A stretch of DNA of 31,687 bases from assembly GCA_002427745.1 (NCBI GenBank), contig DIYF01000162.1:1-31687 (forward strand), given 5' to 3'. The DNA is from Roseivirga sp. UBA6061 (GTDB lineage Bacteria; Bacteroidota; Bacteroidia; Cytophagales; Cyclobacteriaceae). How positions within the stretch are numbered: the stretch's first letter is position 1; the number at the start of each line of letters is the position of its first letter. The notes below the pieces were generated by a model. That model saw nothing but the letters and a program-made list of their open reading frames with translations. It was not told the DNA's origin and made no database searches. The position numbers and the translations under genes are program-made. Below are positions 7,941 to 15,125 of this stretch, piece by piece.

Positions 7941-8474
7941 TTAAGAAGCCAGTTGCAGGGAAGCCTCAAAGGCTTCTCCTTCATCCAGATCTCGATAGCG
8001 CTTTTCAATCTCTTTGATATTCTCTTTGGTTACCAGCTCTCCCGTTTCCTGGTGATACTTAAGACCGATAAGCATCTTCATAAAAAACTTAGCCATTTTG
8101 CCTTTCATCAGGCCACCCATAAAGGAAGGCTTAGTGCTGTAACTCATGGTCAGGACAACCTCGGTCTTATTGGTTTCCAGCTCTATCAGGTCAAAACGAG
8201 CCTTCATCTTGTCCATCATAGGCAGGCCTCCCTTGAAAATCTCGATATCGAAATTCAAACCGGCTTCAGCCCGGGTGATACGCTCCTGAACGCGTGTTTT
8301 GGCATCAATGGCACATTCGCGTTCGCAGCCCACGAAACCCTCATCTCCATTGAGAAAATGAGAACCTTCAATTAATGGATTGAAGTCATTGACCTCTCCG
8401 AACTTGTTAAAAAGAACATCCCAGATATCTTCCTTACTGCTTTGGATGCGGATGCTTTGTTGTACTTCTTTCAT
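7941..8474 (-). CDS. SRPBCC (START-like) domain protein
   Basis: 177 residues, a single START/SRPBCC-like domain across residues 1-145. The start (QSIRIQSSKEDIWDVLFNKFGEVNDFNP) is the common first strand and helix of polyketide cyclase/dehydrase-like SRPBCC proteins, followed by GCERECAID and ERITRAEAGLNFDIEIF strands and a long C-terminal helix. These domains form a cavity for hydrophobic ligands; the ligand cannot be predicted. It lies 157 bp after the AraC-type regulator gene on the same strand and may be its target, but this is inference. Start ATG 8472-8474. Confidence 0.8.
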   Translation of the reverse strand: MKEVQQSIRIQSSKEDIWDVLFNKFGEVNDFNPLIEGSHFLNGDEGFVGCERECAIDAKTRVQERITRAEAGLNFDIEIFKGGLPMMDKMKARFDLIELETNKTEVVLTMSYSTKPSFMGGLMKGKMAKFFMKMLIGLKYHQETGELVTKENIKEIEKRYRDLDEGEAFEASLQLAS

Positions 8475-8631
8475 GGCTATGGTTGTTTATTGATTGTCGT
8501 CTTACCGGAGTCGGTCAGCCTGTCTTTTACCAGAAACCTCTTTGTTAAACGGATGCCAACCGACTACGATCTCTGCATCTAATTACGCTAAGCCACTACA
8601 GAAGAGCTTTTGTGTTTAGTTCAAAGACTTG

Positions 8632-9474
8632 TCAATTCGGGTCGTTGCGGTAGGCTTTCGGAGACTGCCCGTATTGTTGCACAAAGCAGGTGCTGAAATG
8701 AGCAGGGTTTTCGAAACCGCAGTCCCAGGCAATGCTACTCACCGGTATATCGGTAGTGCGGAGCATTTGTGCAGCCTTCTCCAGCTTCTTAAGCCTGAAG
8801 TACCGGGCCGGACTCTCCTTATAGTAGGTTTTGAATTTGCGTTTGAAGGTGGACTCGCTGCAATTGGCCAGCGTAGCGATTTCCCCGATTGAAAGATTGT
8901 TGTAGAGGTTAGACTCAATTACCTTCTCAAAGGCAATTTCGGAAGGGGTATAGAGTGTGCCAATGATCTTATTGGCCATTTCATTATCACCTGACTCACA
9001 CAGGATCAGCACAAGTTCCTGCAGCTTAACCGACAGGAGGGACTCCGTGGCCAGCTCAGGATGCTCAAAGTAAAACCACATGTTTTTCATGAAGTTATCG
9101 AGCAACTCGCTTCTGGTATATTTGAGGGCGGTGTCTTCCGGTACATCCTTTTTGTTGATCCTGAGAAAGTCGATATCACGATTGCCAAAGGCCTTTCTGA
9201 TGGCTTCCGGGTCCAGGTGAAATACCATACTCTGAAAATTGGCGACCGGACTTACGTTCCGGAAATTGGTAATGTAGTTGCCGCATTTGAGTAGAATCGC
9301 TTCATGGTCACTCAGTACGAATTTTTGTACCGAGGCGTAGATTTCCTGTGTACCCTTATGTACGTAGATAAAGCAGGCATCATCGCGCATCACACTGGGA
9401 GTGCGAAAGTCCTGTGTCAGGGTGGCACGCTCTACAAAGGGATGTCCGTATAATTCCAGTCTTTCCAGTTTCAT
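8632..9474 (-). CDS. AraC-family transcriptional regulator
   Basis: 280 residues from ATG 9472-9474; an in-frame TTG four codons upstream is less likely. The C-terminal 95 residues carry the two helix-turn-helix motifs of the family: LSIGEIATLANCSESTFKRKF, then IPVSSIAWDCGFENPAHFST and the FVQQYGQSPKAYR tail. The N-terminal part (about 1-180) is probably an effector-binding domain similar to the ExsA-like sensor domains of Bacteroidota regulators, without a clear ligand. An inverted repeat 30 bp upstream of the start (9504-9535) could be an operator. Neighbours on the same strand are the class-V aminotransferase upstream and the SRPBCC gene downstream. Confidence 0.92.
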   Translation of the reverse strand: MKLERLELYGHPFVERATLTQDFRTPSVMRDDACFIYVHKGTQEIYASVQKFVLSDHEAILLKCGNYITNFRNVSPVANFQSMVFHLDPEAIRKAFGNRDIDFLRINKKDVPEDTALKYTRSELLDNFMKNMWFYFEHPELATESLLSVKLQELVLILCESGDNEMANKIIGTLYTPSEIAFEKVIESNLYNNLSIGEIATLANCSESTFKRKFKTYYKESPARYFRLKKLEKAAQMLRTTDIPVSSIAWDCGFENPAHFSTCFVQQYGQSPKAYRNDPN

Positions 9475-9503
9475 AAGCCCAGCCAATTTAGAGCTTAATC
9501 CAT

Positions 9504-9535
9504 AAACAGACTTTTCAATTCAGGTCAGTCTGTTT
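9504..9535. promoter_or_regulatory. Inverted repeat upstream of the AraC regulator gene
   Basis: AAACAGACT (9504-9512) and AGTCTGTTT (9527-9535) are perfect 9-bp arms with a 14-bp spacer. The site lies between the stop of the aminotransferase gene and the start of the AraC gene. It may be an autoregulatory operator or a terminator for the upstream gene; no long T tract follows it. Confidence 0.45.
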
Positions 9536-9580
9536 TGAATTTGGTCCGTTGGTGACCACGGAAGCCCGGGGATAAATGTT

Positions 9581-10822
9581 CTATGAAATAGTCTCCATCA
9601 CCCTGATCAGGGCATCTACTTCTTCCAGGGTATTATAATGGACCAGGCTTACCCGGATAACACCGTCTTTTTCAATCAGGTTGAGGGATTCTACCATCTT
9701 CTTGGCATAGAAATCCCCGAAGCGGATACCGATGCGATAGGGGTCTACCTGTACCACAAAGTCTGAACTACTGAGCGTTTTATGATAAAAGGAAATGGTA
9801 GCCACGCGCTTGTTCTTATCACCACTGGCTTCTCCGAGCACTACCACATCCGGGCGACTGTTGAGGTAGTCAATGAGACGATTCGCCAGTTGCTCTTCAT
9901 GGGTGGCGAACAAGTCAAAGCTCTTTTGAAACTTCTCCTGGTCCGAAGAAGAGATATCTGAAGGATAGTGATGGTCATGTACCTCTCTCAGGTAATCGGT
10001 GAGCCCTGACATGCCATAGGTCAATTCAAAGTTTTTGTTACCCGGCTGTATTTTATAAGGTACCTCATCTATGAAATAGTGATTAATACCAGGCAGGGCT
10101 TCCAGCAAATGCAGCTTTCCATACATCAGCGCAGAGTGAGGGCCATAGACCTTATAGCAGCTGAAAACGTAGAAATCCACATCCATGGCTTGTACATCGA
10201 TCAGCCGATGAGGTGCCAGGGCCACGCCATCTACACAAAACAGAGCACCTGCTTTATGTACAACAGCGGCAACATCAGCCACAGGATTGATCGTTCCCAG
10301 GATGTTCGAGGCGTGGACCATGGTGACCAGTCTGGTCTTTTCTGTTATCAGCTTTTCCAGGTCCTCCAGGTTGAATTCCAGTGTTTCGGGGTCTGTTTCC
10401 CATATCTTTACCACAATTCCCCTTTCCTTTAAATCCATCCAGGGAGAGCAGTTGGCCTCGTGTTCTGAATTCGTTGTGATTACTTCATCACCAGCCTGCC
10501 AGTCTTTGGAGAGGGTAAGACTGAGTATCCTGAACATCATGGTGGAGGAGGGCCCCATCACCACTTCTTTCTCATCCTGTGCGTTGATCAGTGTGGCAAG
10601 CTCCCGAATGGCATCGTTCACCTTTTCACCCGCTTTGACAGACACTTCATATGAAGCTCCGTGCTGCACATCAGAATGGAGTAAATACTCAGAGATTTTG
10701 TCCACAACCGGTTTTAAGGTCTGAGATCCTCCGGCATTGTCCATAAAGGTGAAGCCACTTTGCAGAGCGGGGAAGTAACTTCTGACAAAATCCAGGTCGA
10801 GAGAGGGAGATACTGTACTCAT
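9581..10822 (-). CDS. Cysteine desulfurase-like class-V aminotransferase
   Basis: 413 residues from ATG 10820-10822; the longer reading frame adds 20 unlikely residues. It is a PLP enzyme of fold type I, class V: FMDNAGG near residue 30, NSEHEANCSPW with H121, D198 in CVDGVALAPH, and PLP lysine K224 in SCYKVYGPHS. The C-terminal region equivalent to the RxGxHC loop of SufS/CsdA reads RFGDFYAKKM, so the persulfide cysteine is absent. This matches the VC1184-type subfamily (TIGR01976 as I recall), which is called desulfurase-like but has no proven reaction. It precedes the AraC gene and follows DoxX after 81 bp. Confidence 0.88.
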   Translation of the reverse strand: MSTVSPSLDLDFVRSYFPALQSGFTFMDNAGGSQTLKPVVDKISEYLLHSDVQHGASYEVSVKAGEKVNDAIRELATLINAQDEKEVVMGPSSTMMFRILSLTLSKDWQAGDEVITTNSEHEANCSPWMDLKERGIVVKIWETDPETLEFNLEDLEKLITEKTRLVTMVHASNILGTINPVADVAAVVHKAGALFCVDGVALAPHRLIDVQAMDVDFYVFSCYKVYGPHSALMYGKLHLLEALPGINHYFIDEVPYKIQPGNKNFELTYGMSGLTDYLREVHDHHYPSDISSSDQEKFQKSFDLFATHEEQLANRLIDYLNSRPDVVVLGEASGDKNKRVATISFYHKTLSSSDFVVQVDPYRIGIRFGDFYAKKMVESLNLIEKDGVIRVSLVHYNTLEEVDALIRVMETIS

Positions 10823-10903
10823 AGATTGATTTAAATCGGAATCTGTGAATATAGTATTTCCCTCTATTGGGCACCATCCCATTTTACAGAGATGGAGACT
10901 TAT

Positions 10904-11338
10904 CTACTCCATCTGTCTTTTTTGGAACAGGAGGTCCAGTGCCAGAAAATCTCCGGGAATCAGGGAAAGCCCGAAAGCTGCAGCCGCTGCGGAAAAAACG
11001 GAATAGTCCAGCGGTCCTTTTACCCCGGTGGTAATGGCCATGGACAGACCGAAGATCAGCAAGAGAAAACCACTTATCTGCGCGGTCAACTTTACTTTGA
11101 AGCCAAGAATAAGCCAGAGTCCCAATACAATTTCCAGGATAGTCACCGCCCAGCCTAAAGCAGGCAAGATACCGGCCGGAGCCCAGGGAGCCAGCGTACC
11201 CGTGTATGAGAGAAATGCGTCAAAATTGCCCCATGAAGAAATAGCCGCAGGCCACAGGCCGAAACGGTCTGCGACTGCGGACAGGAAAGCAACTCCAAGG
11301 GCCATCCTGCCAAAAACTTTAATCCACTTTGCACTCAT
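10904..11338 (-). CDS. DoxX-family membrane protein
   Basis: 144 residues with four membrane helices (about 10-25, 56-80, 85-104 and 112-128), the layout of DoxX-type proteins. The first helix carries the usual ALGVAFLSAVADRFG pattern, and the middle helix ALGWAVTILEIVLGLWLILG is typical. DoxX proteins are associated with quinone or thiol redox chemistry in membranes, often without proven reaction. Its start overlaps the stop of the AhpD-like gene in an ATGA (11335-11338), so the two are translationally coupled. Confidence 0.87.
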   Translation of the reverse strand: MSAKWIKVFGRMALGVAFLSAVADRFGLWPAAISSWGNFDAFLSYTGTLAPWAPAGILPALGWAVTILEIVLGLWLILGFKVKLTAQISGFLLLIFGLSMAITTGVKGPLDYSVFSAAAAAFGLSLIPGDFLALDLLFQKRQME

Positions 11339-11802
11339 CGGCTGACCTCTTTGGGTGCTACTTCGTATTTACCTGCCTCGAAGCGAAAAACGGCTGTCAA
11401 CCGGTTCCAGGTGTTGATTTGTGCAATCGCCACGGTCAGGTCTGCGATTTCATCTTTGCTGAAATATTGAGTGAGCTCATCAAAATCTTCATCGGTAATA
11501 GCGCACTGACTAACCAGCGTCAGGCGCTCTGCCAGGTTCAGGGCTGCCCGCTCTCTGGGACTGTAATAAGAGGCTTCCCGCCAGGCAGATACTGAGTAAA
11601 GCCTCAGGTCGGTTTCACCATCTACTTTGGCTTCTTTGTAGTGCATATCCAGGCAGTAGAGGCAGTTGTTGATTTGTGAGATTCTGAAACGCAGTAGTTC
11701 CAGCAACTTTCGGTCGACCAGACCATTATTGAGATAGGTTTCGAGTGCATATACACTTTGGTATAGCCCGTTGGGAAGTTCAGTAAACGAAATTCTTTCC
11801 AT
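11335..11802 (-). CDS. AhpD-like carboxymuconolactone decarboxylase family protein
   Basis: 155 residues, all helical. The redox motif of AhpD-type proteins is present: CLYC followed by DMH (C-x2-C-x3-H). AhpD-type members reduce peroxiredoxins or other disulfides, so a role in peroxide or thiol stress is plausible; true decarboxylase activity is unlikely because the thiol motif is intact. It is cotranscribed and overlaps by 4 bp with the DoxX gene, a pairing that I recall from several bacteria. The 7-bp tandem repeat at 11941-12029 lies about 140 bp upstream of its start. Start ATG 11800-11802. Confidence 0.88.
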   Translation of the reverse strand: MERISFTELPNGLYQSVYALETYLNNGLVDRKLLELLRFRISQINNCLYCLDMHYKEAKVDGETDLRLYSVSAWREASYYSPRERAALNLAERLTLVSQCAITDEDFDELTQYFSKDEIADLTVAIAQINTWNRLTAVFRFEAGKYEVAPKEVSR

Positions 11803-11940
11803 GTCTGTGTTGTTTTTTGATGGATCAAATGTCTGAAGACAGGCGATGAAAAGTCCTTAAACTATTTTAAGAAAGGAGAGGGCAGAGGCGAAATTTTGTA
11901 CTGTTCCGGGGTGAGCATTTTGCCGCTAATTCCGTTCTAC

Positions 11941-12029
11941 TGATACCTGATACCTGATACCTGATACCTGATACCTGATACCTGATACCTGATACCTGAT
12001 ACCTGATACCTGATACCTGATACCTGATA
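11941..12029. repeat. 7-bp tandem repeat, unit TGATACC
   Basis: Twelve perfect copies of TGATACC followed by TGATA, 89 bp in all, without a single mismatch. It lies 8 bp beyond the stop codon of the Crp/Fnr gene and upstream of the AhpD-like gene. The unit is not a multiple of 3 and does not lie in a reading frame of any gene. The perfection of the array points to recent or ongoing slippage. Confidence 0.95.
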
Positions 12030-12037
12030 ACCAATGG

Positions 12038-12643
12038 CTAATTCCCCGATTTTCTTCTCCTGGCTCTGATCATGCTCAGAAACTCAGGGGTAAAGCCAAG
12101 GTAGGAGGCAATCATATACTGTGGCACACGATCAGAAAAGGCGAGTGTACCTTCCTCAAAGGTATCCAGCATTTCTTCTCTTCTAAGGCTTAGCATATGC
12201 TGCAGGCGTTTTTGGGCGGCCACAAAGGTCTTTTCGGCAATTATTCTGAATAGACGTTCCAGCATAGGGAACCGGTCAAAAAGACCACTGAGTACATCCA
12301 GCTCCACTTCCAGGACGACAGCAGGTTCCAGGGCCTGGATGTACAATTCAGAAGGTTTTTGATTACTCAGGCTATCATAGTCAGTCATCCACCAATGCTC
12401 AATGGCAAAATGCATCACCTGCTCATTACCTTTTTGATCCAGATAATAAGAACGAAAGCAACCCTCAAGCACAAAGTATTGGCTTTTGCAGACCTGCCCC
12501 GGTTCCAGCAGGTACTCTTTCCGGGCCACAGTACGATGCTCCAAAGCAGACCAAAGCGCCTCAAAGGCCTCATCACCAAGTGTTACATAACGACCGGCAT
12601 AGGATTTAAGAATGGCTTTTGTGCTTTCTGCAGGCTGACTCAT
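12038..12643 (-). CDS. Crp/Fnr-family transcriptional regulator
   Basis: 201 residues. An N-terminal cyclic-nucleotide-binding-like beta-roll (about 20-115) contains EYLLEPGQVCKSQYFVLEGCFRSYY, followed by the long dimerisation helix (about 125-150) and a short C-terminal helix-turn-helix (VPQYMIASYLGFTPEFLSMIRARR). No Fnr-type cysteine cluster is visible, so oxygen sensing through FeS is unlikely. This short form is common in Bacteroidota and usually acts as a one-component sensor of unknown ligand. It lies 16 bp after the pirin gene and is probably cotranscribed with it. Confidence 0.9.
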   Translation of the reverse strand: MSQPAESTKAILKSYAGRYVTLGDEAFEALWSALEHRTVARKEYLLEPGQVCKSQYFVLEGCFRSYYLDQKGNEQVMHFAIEHWWMTDYDSLSNQKPSELYIQALEPAVVLEVELDVLSGLFDRFPMLERLFRIIAEKTFVAAQKRLQHMLSLRREEMLDTFEEGTLAFSDRVPQYMIASYLGFTPEFLSMIRARRRKSGN

Positions 12644-12659
12644 GGGCCAGCAAAACTAC

Positions 12660-13664
12660 CTATTTTTCTTCCAACCTGCCATCAGCATGTTTGGCAAACC
12701 GGCCTGCTTCTTTGCCATGCGTATGGTCCGGACCACTCCAGGGCCAGCCTCCGAACTGGGTGCGCTGATAATCCATCATAGCTTGCTGAATTTCCTGATT
12801 ACTATTCATGACAAAGGGACCATACTGGGCTACCGGCTCTCCTATGGGCTTACCTTGTAAAAAGAGTAATCGGGATGGCTGATCACCATTCGTGATGGTA
12901 TAAGCCTGATCTGCAGGAGCTTCAATATAGTGCCCGGAAGTTGTCATCTGGGTATCGAATCTCAGTCCGTTGCCCCCATAATAATACAGGCTGCGATTGG
13001 CACTGGCAGAAGCTGTCGGAAGTGTCCAGGTAGCATGAGGTGCCATCTCTATGGTCCAAACAGCTACTTCATTATAAGGGTTAGCAGCCCAGGAATCCGG
13101 AGCAATACCATCGATATCAATGTCACCGATTTTCCCACAGATGACATTCACCTTTGTCGCATTTCCATTCGCATCGGTATGGGTGTGCACGGGAATGTTC
13201 TCATGCCAGAGCATAGCAAAATGTGGCTCTACCATTTTACTTTTTCTGGGCAGGTTAAGCCAGATCTGAAAGAGTACCAGCGGGTTGCCTTCTTCCTCGT
13301 TGAGGAGGGGGAACATTTCAGCATGTTGTACGCCTTTTCCGGCCGTCATCCACTGCACATCACCGTTGCCAAACCTTCCGGCAGCGCCCAATGAGTCAGA
13401 GTGATCTACCATACCTTTTTCAGCAATGGTAATGGTTTCAAATCCTCTGTGCGGATGGGAGGGAAAACCAGGTACAGATTGCCCATGGTACATGCTGAAG
13501 CCATCTTTACCTCCAAAGTCAGACCCTATGTTGCGTCCGGCCAGATGATGGTTTTCAGGGCCCAATGCGCCATTGCCTTTGGGGTAATCGTCTTTGTGAA
13601 AGGCACAAAAGAGAAAGGGATCCTGTGTTGTCCAGGGAAAGCCAAGCGGTTTAATCTGTATCAC
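12660..13664 (-). CDS. Pirin-family protein
   Basis: 334 residues starting at GTG 13662-13664. The N-terminal cupin has the metal ligands of pirins: H70 and H72 in HPHRGFETIT, H114 and E116 in MTAGKGVQHAE. The C-terminal pirin domain follows (about 185-290). The family includes quercetin 2,3-dioxygenases and redox-sensing iron proteins. Substrate unknown. The Crp/Fnr gene follows after 16 bp, and the AhpD-like/DoxX pair lies further downstream. An inverted repeat (13734-13791) lies upstream. Confidence 0.92.
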   Translation of the reverse strand: MIQIKPLGFPWTTQDPFLFCAFHKDDYPKGNGALGPENHHLAGRNIGSDFGGKDGFSMYHGQSVPGFPSHPHRGFETITIAEKGMVDHSDSLGAAGRFGNGDVQWMTAGKGVQHAEMFPLLNEEEGNPLVLFQIWLNLPRKSKMVEPHFAMLWHENIPVHTHTDANGNATKVNVICGKIGDIDIDGIAPDSWAANPYNEVAVWTIEMAPHATWTLPTASASANRSLYYYGGNGLRFDTQMTTSGHYIEAPADQAYTITNGDQPSRLLFLQGKPIGEPVAQYGPFVMNSNQEIQQAMMDYQRTQFGGWPWSGPDHTHGKEAGRFAKHADGRLEEK

Positions 13665-13733
13665 GATAATCGGGGTTTAATCAGTTTTAGATAGAACTAC
13701 TTTGCGGCATCATAAGTTCGATTAGAGAAATGC

Positions 13734-13791
13734 TGAATGTTGAATGATGAATGATGAATTGTAAATCAGTTCATTCATCATTTAACATTCA
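13734..13791. terminator. Long inverted repeat downstream of the RND efflux operon
   Basis: Arms 13734-13754 and 13771-13791 are 21 bp each and complementary except for one position, with a 16-nt loop. The arms are built from an internally repetitive AATGATGA pattern. The repeat lies 12 bp beyond the tolC-type stop codon, where it would fold in the 3' end of the efflux transcript. There is no clean T tract, so termination is uncertain; it may be a dispersed AT-rich repeat. Confidence 0.4.
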
Positions 13792-13802
13792 CCATTCCTG
13801 GA

Positions 13803-15125
13803 CTAAAACTGTGCCTCCTGAATATCACCTGCCAGCTGAAAAATCAGCAATTCGGCCAGCTTGGCATCATACTTCGCATTATTGAGACTAATCTGGGCTC
13901 TTAGCAGGTTACTTTGTGCTGTCCTGAAGTCAATAGAGCTTACCTGTCCCAGCTTGTATTGTTCCTGTGTTCTTTCAAAGTTCTGCTCGTTGGTAAGCAG
14001 GTTGCTCTCCTGTGCACTGACAATAAATCGCTTATTCTCGTAGTCTGCCCAGGCATTCTCGAAGTTTACCTGAGTTTGCAGAGTCAGTTGCTCTACTGTG
14101 TAGTTCTGCAGGTCTTCATTCACCTTTGCATTCTGAGTTGCCGTGCGCGTGCCACCTCCATCGAAGATATTCCATCCCAGTGACAGTGAACCGGTAAGGC
14201 CATTGCTGGTATTTGATGCCAGAAAAGAAGCGCTGTTGTTATTGCCTTTACGATAGTTATAGCCCGCAGAAGCGCTCAGGGTAGGGAAGTAGTTGGATTT
14301 GCTGATGCGTGAATCATAGCGGCTCAGGTTCTGATCAGCCCTGGCAATCAGCAAGGTCACATTTTCCCGCATTACCTTTTCTATCAGGTCTTCTTTTCCA
14401 TCCAGCTGGGCAAAGTTTAGGCCCGTGTCCACGTCAAAATCTATGCTGGCCTCTCGTTTTCCCATAAGGAAATTAAGGTTGCGCTTGGCGTTATAGAGAC
14501 TTTGCTCAGCATTCAGGTAGTTGATACTGTCAGTATTCACATCTACCTGGGCGTTTGATACATCCAGACGGCTGTTTTGGCCATACTCAAAGCCATACTG
14601 CGCCCGAACCAGACGCTCTTTGGAAACAGCCAGTGTCTGTGACAGGCTCTTCAGGTTTTCCTGAGTCTGAGCAACTTCATAATAGGCATTAAACAGATTG
14701 ATCAGGGCCGTTTCAAGCACTGAACGTGCATTGAGCTGGGCCCGGTTCAGACTTTCCGCATTGCGCTGAACATTGTACTTGCGATTGAAACCGTTAAAGA
14801 GCACATAATTCAGGCTGAGGCCTGCAGTTTTGCTGTCTGAGGTAGCACCATTCACTTCGTTAACACGACCATCCTGGAATTCCACTTTCAGGTTGTCCCG
14901 GTTGTAGTTGATACCGGCAGAGCCGCTCAGGGTGGGCAGGTAACCTGAATTGAATACACTCGTGTTGTTCTCTGCTATCTCTATACTCTTTTTAGAGATC
15001 ACCACATTGAAGTTATTGGCCATAATCTCACTAATGGCTTCACCTTTCGTCAATAGCTCTTGTCCCTGAAGCTGCCAGCCTGTTAGTAAGCTGATCAGTA
15101 CTAAAGTATATCGCTTCCTAGTCAT
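13803..15125 (-). CDS. TolC-family outer-membrane efflux protein
   Basis: 440 residues. Signal peptide about 1-21 (ending in GWQLQGQ), then two OEP repeats, each with long helices (for example about 185-225 and 350-385) and barrel strands. The second half ends in QEQYKLGQVSSIDFRTAQSNLLRAQ, the standard motif of the family. It forms the outer-membrane channel of the efflux system. The start overlaps the end of the RND pump gene by 8 bp, so the three genes form one operon. Confidence 0.93.
   Translation of the reverse strand: MTRKRYTLVLISLLTGWQLQGQELLTKGEAISEIMANNFNVVISKKSIEIAENNTSVFNSGYLPTLSGSAGINYNRDNLKVEFQDGRVNEVNGATSDSKTAGLSLNYVLFNGFNRKYNVQRNAESLNRAQLNARSVLETALINLFNAYYEVAQTQENLKSLSQTLAVSKERLVRAQYGFEYGQNSRLDVSNAQVDVNTDSINYLNAEQSLYNAKRNLNFLMGKREASIDFDVDTGLNFAQLDGKEDLIEKVMRENVTLLIARADQNLSRYDSRISKSNYFPTLSASAGYNYRKGNNNSASFLASNTSNGLTGSLSLGWNIFDGGGTRTATQNAKVNEDLQNYTVEQLTLQTQVNFENAWADYENKRFIVSAQESNLLTNEQNFERTQEQYKLGQVSSIDFRTAQSNLLRAQISLNNAKYDAKLAELLIFQLAGDIQEAQF

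Noticed and set aside
10079..10724. Long plus-strand open frames inside the aminotransferase gene
   Set aside because: They are the antisense shadow of a well-supported PLP enzyme gene and show no domain of their own.
11941..12029. Tandem repeat considered as a CRISPR array
   Set aside because: The unit is 7 bp with no spacers and no cas genes are present; it is a simple tandem repeat.
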